From Streptococcus sanguinis (GTDB lineage Bacteria; Bacillota; Bacilli; Lactobacillales; Streptococcaceae): a stretch of DNA of 64,000 nt. The notes beneath the pieces are model-generated. The model saw only the letters and a program-made list of their open reading frames with translations. It had not been told where the DNA came from and searched no databases. The stretch spans positions 1-64,000 of the forward strand of contig NZ_JAKUVC010000015.1 in the NCBI RefSeq assembly GCF_026781265.1. Direction: 5' to 3'. Shown one piece after another: positions 25,883 to 36,249 of the stretch. A program made the translations under genes and the position numbers. Numbering within the stretch: the first letter of the stretch is position 1; each line of letters starts with the position of its first letter.

Positions 25883-26509
25883 ATGAAATTAGTAGATTTA
25901 AGCTTGACAGAATTTGCCCAAGTCCTAGGCTCAGATGCTCCTGCACCAGGAGGCGGCTCTGCCGCTGCTCTTTCCGCAGCGAACGGTATTTCCCTGACCA
26001 AGATGGTTTGTGAATTAACCCTTGGCAAGAAAAAATACGCAGAATTTGAAGCAGAAATTGCTCAAGTGCATGCAGAAAGTGCCCGCCTCCAAGAAAGCCT
26101 GCTCACAGCTATCGACAAGGATACTGAAGCCTTCAATCTGGTCTCCGCCGTCTTTGATATGCCTAAGGAGACAGAGGAAGACAAGGCTGCCCGTCGGGAA
26201 GCGATGCAACAAGCCCTCAAAGAAGCGACCAAGTCACCTTATGGCATGATGGAAGACATCTTAGCTGCCCTGCAAACAACTCAAAAAGCTGTTGGCAAGT
26301 CCAATACCAATGCTGCCAGTGACCTGGGAGTAGCAGCTCTCAAGCTTAAGGCTGGCCTGCAAGGGGCTTGGCTCAATGTCCTCATCAACCTATCAGGTGT
26401 TAAGGACGAAGCATTCGTCGCAGACTACCGCAGCAAGGGGGAAGAGCTCCTACAAAAAGGCTGCGCTCTAGCAGATGAAATTTATCAAGAAATTTTGAAA
26501 GTTGTCTAA
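25883..26509 (+). CDS. fchA: Formimidotetrahydrofolate cyclodeaminase
   Basis: 208-residue helical enzyme turning 5-formimino-THF into 5,10-methenyl-THF plus ammonia. The N-terminus LSLTEFAQVLGSDAPAPGGGSAAALSAA (in parts) carries the family PGGGS motif; the remainder is Ala-rich and helical with VGKSNTNAASDLGVAALKL. It follows ftcD with RBS AGGAGGACAG. Acts directly after FtcD. Confidence 0.93.
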   Translation: MKLVDLSLTEFAQVLGSDAPAPGGGSAAALSAANGISLTKMVCELTLGKKKYAEFEAEIAQVHAESARLQESLLTAIDKDTEAFNLVSAVFDMPKETEEDKAARREAMQQALKEATKSPYGMMEDILAALQTTQKAVGKSNTNAASDLGVAALKLKAGLQGAWLNVLINLSGVKDEAFVADYRSKGEELLQKGCALADEIYQEILKVV

Positions 26510-26522
26510 TAGATAAACGGAA

Positions 26523-26565
26523 GAGAAGCCCACTCTTTCCCATGAATGGACTTCCTTTTCTCAAG
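26523..26565 (+). terminator. Possible weak attenuator between fchA and fhs
   Basis: GAAGCCCA and TGGACTTC can pair with one mismatch around a 13-base loop, followed by CTTTTCTC. The imperfect stem and poor tail suggest partial termination at most. An intact version with the same GAAGCCCA arm ends the operon after hutH. Confidence 0.35.
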
Positions 26566-26575
26566 AGGTAACAAT

Positions 26576-28249
26576 ATGGTTTTATCAGATATTGAAATTG
26601 CGAATTCGGTTCAAATGAAGCCCATCAAAGAGGTAGCAGAAAAGCTAGGAATTGCTGAAGATGCCTTGTCTCTTTATGGAAATTACAAGGCAAAAATCAG
26701 TGCAGGCGAGCTGGAAGCCCTCAAAGACAAACCAGACGGCAAACTGATTCTCGTGACAGCTATTTCTCCGACACCAGCAGGAGAAGGCAAGACCACGACT
26801 TCTGTTGGATTGGTCGATGCACTAGCTGCTATCGGTAAAAAAGCCGTTATCGCTTTGCGGGAACCTTCACTTGGACCTGTCTTTGGTATCAAAGGCGGAG
26901 CTGCTGGCGGTGGTCACGCTCAGGTGGTGCCGATGGAGGACATCAACCTCCACTTCACTGGTGACTTTCACGCTATCGGTGTTGCCAACAACCTACTGGC
27001 GGCCCTCATTGATAACCACATCCATCATGGCAATGCCTTAGGCATCGACTCTCGCCGCATCACTTGGAAGCGGGCAGTGGATATGAATGACCGGCAACTG
27101 CGCCACATCGTAAATGGCTTGCAGGGCAAGGCCAACGGTGTTCCACGTGAAGATGGTTTTGACATCACAGTTGCTTCTGAGGTTATGGCTATTCTATGTC
27201 TGTCAGAAAATATCACTGACCTCAAGAACCGTTTGGAAAAGATTATCATTGGCTACAGCTTTGAAGGTAAGCCAGTAACTGCCAAGGACTTAAAAGCTGG
27301 TGGTGCTATGGCTGCTGTACTCAAAGATGCTATACATCCAAACTTGGTTCAAACTCTGGAACACACACCAGCCTTGATTCACGGCGGACCTTTCGCCAAC
27401 ATCGCCCACGGTTGTAACAGTGTTCTGGCGACCAAACTGGCTCTCAAATATGGCGACTATGCTGTCACAGAAGCTGGTTTCGGTGCTGACCTTGGTGCTG
27501 AAAAATTCATCGATATCAAATGCCGAACATCTGGTCTTCGTCCATCGGCTGTAGTTCTGGTTGCTACCATCCGCGCTCTCAAGATGCACGGTGGTGTGGC
27601 TAAGAGTGATTTGGCTGAAGAAAATGTCCAAGCTGTTGTAGATGGTCTGCCAAACTTGGAAAAACATCTGGAAAACATTCAAGATGTTTATGGATTGCCA
27701 GCAGTCGTTGCCATCAATAAATTCCCGCTGGATACCGAAGCAGAGTTGCAAGCAGTTTATGACGCCTGCCAAAAACGCGGAGTTGACGTAGTGATTTCCG
27801 ACGTTTGGGCAAATGGCGGAGCCGGCGGTAAAGAGTTGGCTGAAAAAGTCGTTGAACTGGCCGAAGGAGACAATCACTTCCAATTTGTATATAATGAAGA
27901 GGACTCCATTGAAACCAAGCTCAACAAAATTGTTACTAAGGTTTATGGAGGCAAGGGCGTTCGCCTGACTCCTGCTGCTAAACGCGAACTCAAACAACTG
28001 GAAGAGCTGGGCTTCTCCAACTATCCTATCTGTATGGCTAAGACTCAGTACTCCTTCTCAGACGATGCTAAAAAGTTAGGTGCGCCTAAAGACTTTGTCG
28101 TGACTATCAGCCAGCTCAAAGTTTCTGCTGGTGCAGGCTTTATCGTTGCTTTGACTGGTGCAATCATGACCATGCCAGGACTGCCTAAAGTACCAGCCAG
28201 CGAAAAGATTGATGTTGACAAAGACGGCAATATCAGCGGTTTGTTCTAA
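26576..28249 (+). CDS. fhs: Formate--tetrahydrofolate ligase
   Basis: 557-residue enzyme joining formate to THF using ATP; it is reversible. The P-loop-like [38 protein letters not shown], and [14 protein letters not shown] are typical. The start at 26576 (MVLSDIEIA) follows AGAGGT; an ATG ten codons earlier lies in a possible hairpin and lacks an RBS. Inside the hut operon, it probably consumes 10-formyl-THF made from the formimino group, releasing formate and making ATP, or feeds purine synthesis. Confidence 0.95.
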   Translation: MVLSDIEIANSVQMKPIKEVAEKLGIAEDALSLYGNYKAKISAGELEALKDKPDGKLILVTAISPTPAGEGKTTTSVGLVDALAAIGKKAVIALREPSLGPVFGIKGGAAGGGHAQVVPMEDINLHFTGDFHAIGVANNLLAALIDNHIHHGNALGIDSRRITWKRAVDMNDRQLRHIVNGLQGKANGVPREDGFDITVASEVMAILCLSENITDLKNRLEKIIIGYSFEGKPVTAKDLKAGGAMAAVLKDAIHPNLVQTLEHTPALIHGGPFANIAHGCNSVLATKLALKYGDYAVTEAGFGADLGAEKFIDIKCRTSGLRPSAVVLVATIRALKMHGGVAKSDLAEENVQAVVDGLPNLEKHLENIQDVYGLPAVVAINKFPLDTEAELQAVYDACQKRGVDVVISDVWANGGAGGKELAEKVVELAEGDNHFQFVYNEEDSIETKLNKIVTKVYGGKGVRLTPAAKRELKQLEELGFSNYPICMAKTQYSFSDDAKKLGAPKDFVVTISQLKVSAGAGFIVALTGAIMTMPGLPKVPASEKIDVDKDGNISGLF

Positions 28250-28261
28250 TAAATACCAAAA

Positions 28262-28861
28262 ATGACAAATGTAACCCTTCTAAGAGTAAATGATTTTCAA
28301 GTTTCCGATTGGTCGGGGGGAAAGACAAAACGGCTTTATCTTTCCCCGCCAACTGGCCACTATGGCAAGCGTGACTTTGACTATCGACTCTCAACAGCGA
28401 CTGTGGAGTTGGCTGAAAGTCAGTTTTCTGACCTCAGCGGCTTTCACCGCATTCTCATGAGCCTGGACCACACACTTCATCTCCACAATGCCAGCCGGCA
28501 GGAGGAAACGGTTCTAGCTCCCTTTACTCCCTATGTCTTTGAAGGGAGTGATTCTATCACAAGTCGTGGAACTTGTACCGACTTTAACTTAATCTACAGC
28601 AACCATTATCAGGGACAGATGATTGCTATCTCAAATGGGCAAGAGATTAGCCGAGATGACGAAATTCAATTTATCTATGCCTTAGGTAATTTGACGGTGA
28701 CAGGAACAAACCTGCCAGTGCTTAATCTAGAGGCAGAGCAGCTTCTGATAGTGGAAAAAGAGACTCAGGAAACTGAGCTGCATATAATGTTTTCGAGTAA
28801 CCAGCCAAAGGGAACGCCCCTTGCTATTTGGGCTGGTTTGACCCACATCCCTACTAAGTAA
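28262..28861 (+). CDS. hutD: HutD family protein
   Basis: 199-residue double-cupin-like protein of the HutD/Ves family, commonly encoded in hut operons. Seen are WSGGKTKRLYLSPP near the N-terminus, DFDYRLSTATVELAESQFSDLSGFHRILMSL (in parts), FEGSDSITSRGTCTDFNLIY and a hydrophobic beta-rich C-terminal part. HutD is thought to tune flux or bind formylglutamate or urocanate, but its role is not settled. It lies 12 bases after fhs. Confidence 0.85.
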   Translation: MTNVTLLRVNDFQVSDWSGGKTKRLYLSPPTGHYGKRDFDYRLSTATVELAESQFSDLSGFHRILMSLDHTLHLHNASRQEETVLAPFTPYVFEGSDSITSRGTCTDFNLIYSNHYQGQMIAISNGQEISRDDEIQFIYALGNLTVTGTNLPVLNLEAEQLLIVEKETQETELHIMFSSNQPKGTPLAIWAGLTHIPTK

Positions 28862-28936
28862 AGATACCAAGATGACTTGTCACCACTCTATCTTTACTTG
28901 GAAAGGATCCCATATCTCTAAAGGAGAAACATTATT

Positions 28937-30277
28937 ATGGACGCAACTAAACTCACTGCACAAGAACGAGAACAGGAAAAAGCGAAATTCAGCTTTTCCG
29001 GTGCAACACTCTACGGTATCAATGCCGTTATCGGTTCAGGGATTTTCCTCCTACCGCAAAAGATTTATAAAGGACTTGGTCCTGCCTCTCTAGCTGTCAT
29101 GCTTGGAACTGCCCTCCTCGTTATTCTCTTAGCCGTCTGCTTGGCAGAAACTGCTGGTTATTTTAATAAAAATGGCGGAGCCTTCCAATATTCCAAGGCT
29201 GCCTTTGGAGACTTTATCGGATTTAATGTTGGTTTCCTAGGCTGGGTCGTGACTGGTATCGCTTGGTCAGCTATGGCTGCCGGTTTTGCCAGACTCTTTA
29301 TCATTACCTTCCCAGCTTTCACTCCTTACGAGCGTTTGCTTAGTATCGCTTTGATTATCTTGCTTAGCTTGATGAATATTGCCGGTTTGAAAACCTCTAA
29401 GTTTTTCACGCTGGCTGCAACAGTAGCTAAGCTCATTCCAATCATTGCCTTTGCAGCATGTGCTATCTTCTTTATCAAAGGCGGTGTAGACAAAGGAAAC
29501 TTCACTCCTTTCCTACAGCTTGAACCTGGAAGCAATGTCATGACTGCTGTTGCCAACACAGCTGTCTATATCTTCTACGGCTTCATTGGATTTGAAACCA
29601 TGTCGATCGTTGCCGGTGAAATGCGCAACCCAGAAAAGAATGTGCCTCGCGCCATTCTCGGATCTATCAGTATCGTTTCTATCCTCTACATGCTCATCAT
29701 CGCTGGAACCATCGCCATGCTGGGCAGCCGTATCCTACAAACAGATGCTTCTGTACAAGATGCTTTTGTCGAAATGATTGGCCCTGCTGGCGCTTGGATT
29801 GTTTCTATCGGAGCCCTCATCTCTATCGCCGGTCTTAATATCGGGGAATCCATCATGGTACCGCGTTTTGGAGCTGCCATCGCAGAAGAAGGTTTGCTGC
29901 CTAAGAAAATTGCAGAAACCAACTCTAAAAACGCTCCTGTATTTGCTATCTTGATCTCTGGAGCATTCTCTATCGCCTTACTCTTCTCTGGTAAATTTGA
30001 AGAATTGGCTACCCTCAGCGTGGTCTTCCGTTTCTTCCAATACATTCCAACTGCTTTGGCGGTCTTGAAACTCAGAAAAATGTATCCAGAAAAGAAGGTT
30101 GTCTTCCGTGTACCATTCGGCCCTATCATCCCAGTCTTAGCTGTTGTTGTCAGCCTGATTATGATTGTTGCTGATAATCCGATGAACGTCGTTTACGGTG
30201 TCATTGGAGCAGCTGTGGCCAGCTTAGTATACTTCCTGATGCACGGCCGAAAACAGGTTCCTACTAACCCTGACTAA
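28937..30277 (+). CDS. APC-family amino acid permease, probably for histidine
   Basis: 446-residue membrane transporter with about 12 helices. The first helix carries LYGINAVIGSGIFLLP, the APC-superfamily substrate-binding GSG motif, and VYIFYGFIGFETMSIVAGEMRNPEKNVPRA is the conserved helix 6 stretch. Being between hutD and hutH, histidine (or urocanate) is the likely substrate; this is inferred from context. RBS AAAGGAGAAAC. 35 bases before hutH. Confidence 0.88.
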   Translation: MDATKLTAQEREQEKAKFSFSGATLYGINAVIGSGIFLLPQKIYKGLGPASLAVMLGTALLVILLAVCLAETAGYFNKNGGAFQYSKAAFGDFIGFNVGFLGWVVTGIAWSAMAAGFARLFIITFPAFTPYERLLSIALIILLSLMNIAGLKTSKFFTLAATVAKLIPIIAFAACAIFFIKGGVDKGNFTPFLQLEPGSNVMTAVANTAVYIFYGFIGFETMSIVAGEMRNPEKNVPRAILGSISIVSILYMLIIAGTIAMLGSRILQTDASVQDAFVEMIGPAGAWIVSIGALISIAGLNIGESIMVPRFGAAIAEEGLLPKKIAETNSKNAPVFAILISGAFSIALLFSGKFEELATLSVVFRFFQYIPTALAVLKLRKMYPEKKVVFRVPFGPIIPVLAVVVSLIMIVADNPMNVVYGVIGAAVASLVYFLMHGRKQVPTNPD

Positions 30278-30312
30278 CTCAAAGCATTATATCCCATAAT
30301 GGAGGATTCTAT

Positions 30313-31854
30313 ATGTCAAAATTGATTCACTTAGACGGAAACAGTCTAACACTTGAAGACGTCATTGCAGTGGCTCGTCATGGAGCCACTTGCGAAATCG
30401 ACCAAGAAGCTAAGAAAGCTGTAGAAGCTTCACGCAAAATCGTGGATGACATCGTCCGCGAAAAGCGGGTAGTCTACGGTGTTACAACTGGATTTGGCTC
30501 TCTCTGCAATGTCAGCATCTCACCAGAAGATACGACGCAGCTGCAAGAAAACCTAATTCGTACGCACTCCTCAGGCTATGGCGATCCCCTACCTGAAGAT
30601 GCAGTCCGTGCTATCATGTTAATTCGGATTAATTCCTTGGTCAAGGGTTATTCTGGTATTCGTTTGTCCACTGTCGAAAAACTTCTGGAATTGCTCAATA
30701 AAGGCGTAGTCCCTTACATTCCAGAAAAAGGCTCTCTCGGTGCCTCTGGTGACTTAGCACCACTAGCTCATATGGTTCTGCCTATGCTAGGACTGGGTCG
30801 CGCTTACTATCAAGGCCAACTGCTCTCTGGGCAAGAAGCTTTGGACAAGGCTGGTATTGAGAAAATTGCTCTAGCAGCCAAGGAAGGGCTGGCGCTGATT
30901 AACGGAACGACTGTCCTGACAGGTATCGGAGCTCTGGCTACCTACGATGCCATCAAGCTGCTTAAACTATCAGATGTCGCTGGCGCTCTTTCCATGGAAG
31001 TCCATAATGGTATTACCAGTCCATTTGAAGAAGACTTACACACCATTCGACCTCAGAGCGGTCAGCTAGCTACAGCCCGCAATATCCGCAACCTTCTGGA
31101 AGGCAGTGGCAACACAACCGTAGCCACTCAACAACGGGTCCAAGACCCTTACACCCTGCGTTGTATTCCGCAGATTCATGGTGCCAGCAAGGACTCTATA
31201 GCTTATGTTAAGGCCAAGGTTGAGATTGAAATCAACTCCGTTACAGACAACCCTATCATCACCAAGGAAGGTCATGTCATCTCAGGCGGTAACTTCCATG
31301 GAGAACCAATGGCACAGCCATTCGACTTCCTCGGCATCGCTATTTCTGAAATCGGTAATGTATCCGAGCGTCGTGTGGAACGTCTGGTCAACAGTCAACT
31401 GAGCAAGCTTCCATCCTTCTTGGTCAAACACCCTGGCCTCAACTCTGGCTTTATGATTACCCAGTATGCTTGTGCTTCGCTTGCTTCTGAGAACAAGGTC
31501 TTGTCTCATCCAGCCAGCGTAGACTCTATCCCATCTTGTGAAAACCAAGAAGACTTTGTCAGCATGGGAACTACTGCAGCACGCAAGGCAGCTGAAATTC
31601 TCAAGAATTCTCGCCGCATCGTAGCAACAGAAATCATGGCCGCCTGCCAAGCTCTGGATCTGAAACCAGAAAACCATGAACTTGGTAAGGGAACCAAGCC
31701 AGCCTACGACCTCTTCCGTCAGCATGTCCGCTTTATCGAGTTTGACAAGGATATCGAAATCTATGAAGAGCTCAACAAGGCTTCTGAGCTGATTGAAAAC
31801 GAAGAATTCCTAGCAGCCGTTGAAAAGGCTGTGGACTTGAGCATTCAGTTCTAA
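30313..31854 (+). CDS. hutH: Histidine ammonia-lyase
   Basis: 513-residue lyase that deaminates histidine to urocanate, the first step of the pathway. The self-made MIO cofactor arises from Ala144-Ser145-Gly146 within GSLGASGDLAPLAH. Other conserved stretches are YGVTTGFGSL, QDPYTLRCIPQIHGAS, and GNFHGEPMAQPFDF. Last gene of the hutU operon, followed by a strong terminator. RBS GGAGG. Confidence 0.97.
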   Translation: MSKLIHLDGNSLTLEDVIAVARHGATCEIDQEAKKAVEASRKIVDDIVREKRVVYGVTTGFGSLCNVSISPEDTTQLQENLIRTHSSGYGDPLPEDAVRAIMLIRINSLVKGYSGIRLSTVEKLLELLNKGVVPYIPEKGSLGASGDLAPLAHMVLPMLGLGRAYYQGQLLSGQEALDKAGIEKIALAAKEGLALINGTTVLTGIGALATYDAIKLLKLSDVAGALSMEVHNGITSPFEEDLHTIRPQSGQLATARNIRNLLEGSGNTTVATQQRVQDPYTLRCIPQIHGASKDSIAYVKAKVEIEINSVTDNPIITKEGHVISGGNFHGEPMAQPFDFLGIAISEIGNVSERRVERLVNSQLSKLPSFLVKHPGLNSGFMITQYACASLASENKVLSHPASVDSIPSCENQEDFVSMGTTAARKAAEILKNSRRIVATEIMAACQALDLKPENHELGKGTKPAYDLFRQHVRFIEFDKDIEIYEELNKASELIENEEFLAAVEKAVDLSIQF

Positions 31855-31883
31855 AGCTGATGACTCTGTAAAAAAGCTAACCT

Positions 31884-31919
31884 AAGAAGCCCACTCTCAT
31901 GCAGCTGGGCTTCTTTTCC
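31884..31919 (+). terminator. Terminator of the hutU-hutH operon
   Basis: AAGAAGCCCA / TGGGCTTCTT perfect ten-base stem with a 12-base loop and TTTT tail, 30 bases after the hutH stop. Confidence 0.88.
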
Positions 31920-31931
31920 CGCCAAAAGTCA

Positions 31932-31960
31932 TTGACAGGCTTGGCGGAAACTCTTATAAT
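31932..31960 (+). promoter_or_regulatory. Consensus promoter of hutG
   Basis: -35 TTGACA and -10 TATAAT separated by 17 bases: a perfect sigma-A promoter. It directly follows the hut operon terminator, so hutG is transcribed on its own. Confidence 0.88.
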
Positions 31961-31996
31961 AAAGTCGCAAGTATCGTTATGGAAAAGGACAAAATC

Positions 31997-32986
31997 ATGT
32001 TAGAAGATTACTATCAGCTAGATAACAGCTACTATCATAAGAGACTGGATGATGATTTATATGCTGCCAAGTGGGGGATGGTTATTGAGTTTTTGGACTT
32101 AAATGACCCTAACTTAAAACCCTTTGACCGCGTCAACTTTGCCCTAATTGGCTTCAAGAGTGACAAAGGGGTATATATCAACCACGGCCGAGTGGGGGCT
32201 GTCGAAGGACCACAAGCCATCCGAACTCAGCTGGCCAAGCTTCCTTGGCATCTGGGCAGAAATATCCGCGTCTTTGATGTTGGCGATATTGACGGACCTA
32301 ACCGCTCTCTAGAGCAGCTGCAGCAAAGCTTGGCTCGGGCAGTCAAACGCCTGCGAGAGCTCAATCTCCGGCCTATTGTCCTAGGGGGTGGCCACGAAAC
32401 AGCCTATGGCCACTATCTGGGCCTAAAGTCGTCACTAGCACCTGACCAAGACTTGGCCGTTATCAATATGGATGCCCACTTTGATTTGCGTCCCTATGAC
32501 CAGACTGGTCCCAACTCCGGTACCGGTTTTCGCCAGATGTTCGATGACACTCTGGCTCAGAAGCAGGCCTTTAACTACCTTATCCTAGGAATTCAGGAGC
32601 ACAATAACAATCTCTTTCTATTTGACTTTGTGGCAAAATCCAAGGCCATCCAGTTTCTGACTGGAATGGATATTTACCAAATGGGCTACAAGGAAGTCTG
32701 CAAGGCGGTCGATACTTTTCTAGCCGGCAAGGAGCAGGTCTATTTGACCATTGATATTGACTGCTTCGCAGCTGGTGCCGCTCCCGGTGTCAGCGCCATT
32801 CAGTCACTGGGTGTGGACCCTAATCTAGCTGTTCTAGTCTTCCAGCACATCGCAGCGTCAGGCAAACTGATCGGCTTTGATATCGTCGAAGTCTCTCCGC
32901 CTCACGATATAGACAGCCATACGGCCAATCTGGCAGCCTGCTTTGTCTTTTACCTGACCCAAGTCTGGGCGCAAGCACATGATTGA
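31997..32986 (+). CDS. hutG: Formimidoylglutamase
   Basis: 329-residue arginase/ureohydrolase-family enzyme that hydrolyses formiminoglutamate to glutamate and formamide. Manganese-binding motifs are [20 protein letters not shown] and [15 protein letters not shown]. The start at 31997 has RBS AAAGGA at seven bases; the ATG at 31979 has none and would sit about 13 bases from the transcript start. Its presence with ftcD/fchA gives two fates for the same substrate. Confidence 0.92.
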   Translation: MLEDYYQLDNSYYHKRLDDDLYAAKWGMVIEFLDLNDPNLKPFDRVNFALIGFKSDKGVYINHGRVGAVEGPQAIRTQLAKLPWHLGRNIRVFDVGDIDGPNRSLEQLQQSLARAVKRLRELNLRPIVLGGGHETAYGHYLGLKSSLAPDQDLAVINMDAHFDLRPYDQTGPNSGTGFRQMFDDTLAQKQAFNYLILGIQEHNNNLFLFDFVAKSKAIQFLTGMDIYQMGYKEVCKAVDTFLAGKEQVYLTIDIDCFAAGAAPGVSAIQSLGVDPNLAVLVFQHIAASGKLIGFDIVEVSPPHDIDSHTANLAACFVFYLTQVWAQAHD

Positions 32987-33011
32987 TAGATTTTTGGCTA
33001 TTTTAAATATT

Positions 33012-33050
33012 AAAAAGAGGATGAAGATAGCTTTCATCCTCTCTTATTTT
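33012..33050. terminator. Bidirectional terminator between hutG and the BTAD regulator
   Basis: AAAGAGGATGAA / TTCATCCTCTCTT stem with runs of A and T on the two sides, so it can end both convergent genes. It overlaps the last codons of the regulator. Confidence 0.8.
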
Positions 33051-36000
33051 TTGTTCAAGCCCTGACGCAAGTTTTCCAATTCCTTTAGCTGGTGCCGGTC
33101 ACGGTAAGGATTGAGCTGGCTCTTAGCCGTTTCATAGTAGGTCTCAAAGTCCTGATCCAGCAAGTCTTCAAAGTCTGCTTGCTGCAAACTGCCAGTCAGC
33201 AGGCGATACTTAATCACAGCCATCAGATAGTAGATTAGCCCCTTGTCCCGCGGATTGCCATAGCGGCTGATGAGGCTATCCTTTTTCCGAAGCAGATCAA
33301 GCACTGGCTGGTAATCTCTCTTCTCACAGCCAATCAAGGCCAAATACACTTCCAACTGGGTCTCTTTCCAAGGGAAGCTGAGAGATTTCAAGGCTGTTTT
33401 AGCTTTGAGGAAAATCCGCTCCGCCTGCTCATAATCTTTCAGCTGATAATAGGTCATACCCAAGCCGATGTAGAAAGCAAAAATCGAAGGCTCTGCTATT
33501 TTATTTTCCGTCAGCTTAATGGCCTCCTTCTGATGGGTCAGCGCAGTCGTGAAATTTCCGCGAATCTGCTCTATCTCTGCCAGATAGTCTAGAGCCGCCG
33601 CAATCTGAATTGAGTACTTGGAACGCAGCGAAGCTGTCAAACTGAAACAATCAATAGACTGGTAGAGATGGTGAAGCGACTGCTCCTCATCTCCAATCAT
33701 GAGATGATAGAGCCCCTTGAGCCGAAGGTTGATAGCAATGGCCTCGTGATTGTTGGCCTGGACCGAAGCATCTAGAGCCAACTCCGTATAGTAGCGCATC
33801 TCAGAGATATTCTCCGTCTGGATGCAGTAATAAATCATCTGCCGATAGCCTTCTAAGAGAAAATCCATCTGCTGCAGCTCCTTGGCCGAAATAATCACCT
33901 GCTGGATATTGTCCATTCCCTGCTGGTAATTCCCCGTCCGAATGGCATAGCGCCCTTCTAGATAGAGAAAGCGAAGAAGCAAAAGCTGAAAATCCTTGTG
34001 ATTCTGGTGTTTTCTCTCTAAACCCTCTATCTCCCGACGGATACGGTCAAACTGGTCTAAAACCGCTGACTGATTGCTACCATCCGTCTTTTCGATGAAG
34101 CCAAATTCCCGCGAATAAATCGGAAAGAGCTCGTGATGAAACTGCAAGGTGGCCTCAAGATAATGCAGCTCGTACTCCAGAGACTTAATCGGCTGCTTGG
34201 ACATCTTGTAGTGATAGGCGATTTCATTGAGCAGCTGGGCATGATGGAGAGAGTCTCCCAGCTGGTCTTCCATGCCTTGGGCAATCTGGTGATGCAGCAT
34301 TCGCTTCTTAGCAAGTGACAGGCTATCATAGGCGTAGATTCTCAAAAGCTCCTGGCTGAACCGCACTACCAATTCCTCGCCCTGCTCCTCTTCCATCAAC
34401 AGCTGCTTCTGTCCAACCCCCTCAGTGATTTCGACCACTTCTTCCATCTGAAGGCCTAGCAGTCTGGCTAAGAGCGAAACCGAGGCAGGAGCCCTAAAGC
34501 AAGCCAGATAGTCTACCAACTCCTCCTCTTGGCTGCTTAAATAATCCAGCTTCAGAGACAGCTTAGCCTTAATAGCCGGAGTCAGCGGATGAAACTTCTC
34601 TCCTCGCAGGAGCTGCTCAGCATACTCTGATAGGAAGAAAGGGATACCTTGACTGACCCGATAAATATCCTCAAGGCCTTCTTCAGATATGGATAAATGC
34701 CCCGTTTGGGCTTGCAAATAAGCCGCACTATCCTTAAAATTCAGCGGCTGCAGCTCAATAAAGCCCAGCTTATTGCGTACCAGCAGGTGATTGAAAAAAT
34801 GTTCCAAATAAGAAGGGGTGCTCAGATGCTTGGTCATCACAAAGGCCACAGGATAACCAGTTAAATGATTCATGACCTGCTCCAATACAGCAACGCTGGC
34901 CTTATCCATCCAGTGACAGTCCTCAATCAAGATTATCAAAGCTTTTTTCTTAGAAATCTTTTGCAGAATATCCACGACAAACTGAGCCAGCTTGTCCGCA
35001 TCCAACTGAAGACCAGAAGTGCCGCCTGTCAAAATGGGAAAATAACTCTCCAAAATGACCTGCCACTGGCTGATAGAGAGAATCTGGTGCTGAATAACCA
35101 AGTCGCCAAGGCCGTCCAGCAAGCTACGCCAAGGCTGCAGTTCTGTCTTCATCTCTTCCTTGAAGCACTCAGCCATGACAATCTGGAAATACTTGGTCTG
35201 ATTGGCCAGTACTTGACGAGTCACTGTCCGCTTTCCGATACCAGTACCACCGACTAGGACCAGAGCACGCGCCTCCTGAGCCTCTATCACTTTGGAGAAA
35301 TAAGATTCCAAGCGCTTGATTTCATTGACCCGCCCGAAAAAGTGGTCGGTATTGCGCAGAAACTGCTTGGTCTTACGCTCGCTACGGTCCTTGGCAAGCA
35401 CCTCATGATATAGTTGCTGAATAGGTTCCGTAGGACTAATGCCCAGTTCCTTATCTAAAATATTGACCAATTTATAATAGGTCTCAATCACCTTGCCAGG
35501 ACGATCATTATCCTGATAGAGCTTCATGAGCAGATGATAATTCTTCTCATCAAACTCATCAATGCTGATCAAGCGACGCAAATTCCGCTCAGCCTCTTCC
35601 AAATCCAGCTGGTCTTTTTCTGTTTCCAGCTGTTGGTAGCAGGCTTGGATATAAAGCTGCTCATATCGCGTCCGCATCTTAGACACCCAGTAATCAAAGG
35701 CCTCGCTGCCCTTGAGATAGAAGCCCTGCAGAAAATCACCCTGATAGAGAGACAGATGCTCTGCAGGATGGTTCGTAAAAAGTTCTACATCACTTTCAAT
35801 CGCACACTCGGGATTAAGCGACAGCACAGTCCGGTTGGGAGCGACAATCCACTCCCCACCTAGTAGCTTGTTAGCTTGATAAATCGTGTTGCGCAGATTC
35901 TTTTTGGCGGTCTGATTATCCTTATTTTCCCAGAGGATTCCTGCAATCTCTTCTCTATTGACTGCACCATTGATATGAAGATAGTAAAGCAGAGCATTGA

Positions 36001-36088
36001 TTTTGGCAAAAGGAAAAAAGACTTCCTCCTGATTGAGAAAGACACTCGGACTTCCTAGTAATTTCAACCTCAACAGATTTTTCGACAT
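33044..36088 (-). CDS. BTAD/SARP-type transcriptional regulator with AAA ATPase and TPR domains
   Basis: 1014-residue protein. Residues about 1-90 resemble an OmpR-like winged-helix (LRLKLLGSPSVFLNQEEV..AKINALLYYL); about 95-240 is a bacterial transcriptional activation domain with helical repeats ending ELGISPTEPIQQLYHEVL. About 255-560 is a STAND/AAA ATPase with Walker A VLVGGTGIGKRT and Walker B-like ALIILIEDCHWMD. The rest is TPR-like helices (about 640-1000). This matches large signal-responsive activators (SARP/LuxR-LAL style). No target is proven. It converges on hutG, so control of the hut genes is a reasonable guess. RBS TGGAGG. Confidence 0.8.
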   Translation of the reverse strand: MSKNLLRLKLLGSPSVFLNQEEVFFPFAKINALLYYLHINGAVNREEIAGILWENKDNQTAKKNLRNTIYQANKLLGGEWIVAPNRTVLSLNPECAIESDVELFTNHPAEHLSLYQGDFLQGFYLKGSEAFDYWVSKMRTRYEQLYIQACYQQLETEKDQLDLEEAERNLRRLISIDEFDEKNYHLLMKLYQDNDRPGKVIETYYKLVNILDKELGISPTEPIQQLYHEVLAKDRSERKTKQFLRNTDHFFGRVNEIKRLESYFSKVIEAQEARALVLVGGTGIGKRTVTRQVLANQTKYFQIVMAECFKEEMKTELQPWRSLLDGLGDLVIQHQILSISQWQVILESYFPILTGGTSGLQLDADKLAQFVVDILQKISKKKALIILIEDCHWMDKASVAVLEQVMNHLTGYPVAFVMTKHLSTPSYLEHFFNHLLVRNKLGFIELQPLNFKDSAAYLQAQTGHLSISEEGLEDIYRVSQGIPFFLSEYAEQLLRGEKFHPLTPAIKAKLSLKLDYLSSQEEELVDYLACFRAPASVSLLARLLGLQMEEVVEITEGVGQKQLLMEEEQGEELVVRFSQELLRIYAYDSLSLAKKRMLHHQIAQGMEDQLGDSLHHAQLLNEIAYHYKMSKQPIKSLEYELHYLEATLQFHHELFPIYSREFGFIEKTDGSNQSAVLDQFDRIRREIEGLERKHQNHKDFQLLLLRFLYLEGRYAIRTGNYQQGMDNIQQVIISAKELQQMDFLLEGYRQMIYYCIQTENISEMRYYTELALDASVQANNHEAIAINLRLKGLYHLMIGDEEQSLHHLYQSIDCFSLTASLRSKYSIQIAAALDYLAEIEQIRGNFTTALTHQKEAIKLTENKIAEPSIFAFYIGLGMTYYQLKDYEQAERIFLKAKTALKSLSFPWKETQLEVYLALIGCEKRDYQPVLDLLRKKDSLISRYGNPRDKGLIYYLMAVIKYRLLTGSLQQADFEDLLDQDFETYYETAKSQLNPYRDRHQLKELENLRQGLNKK

Positions 36089-36249
36089 GCAAACGCCTCC
36101 AAGAAACCTTATAGAACTAATATAAACAAAAAGAGACAGTTTGGCAAGTAAAGTATTATACTAGCCCTTAATTTCCAGTTTTTAAATTGGTTTTATGTAA
36201 GATTTTTTTGTTATACTAGGATGAAAAATAAAATTTTAGAAAGTTACTT

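Noticed and set aside
27290-27997. 235-codon minus-strand ORF
   Set aside because: Lies wholly antisense to fhs, has no RBS or recognisable domain; a shadow frame.
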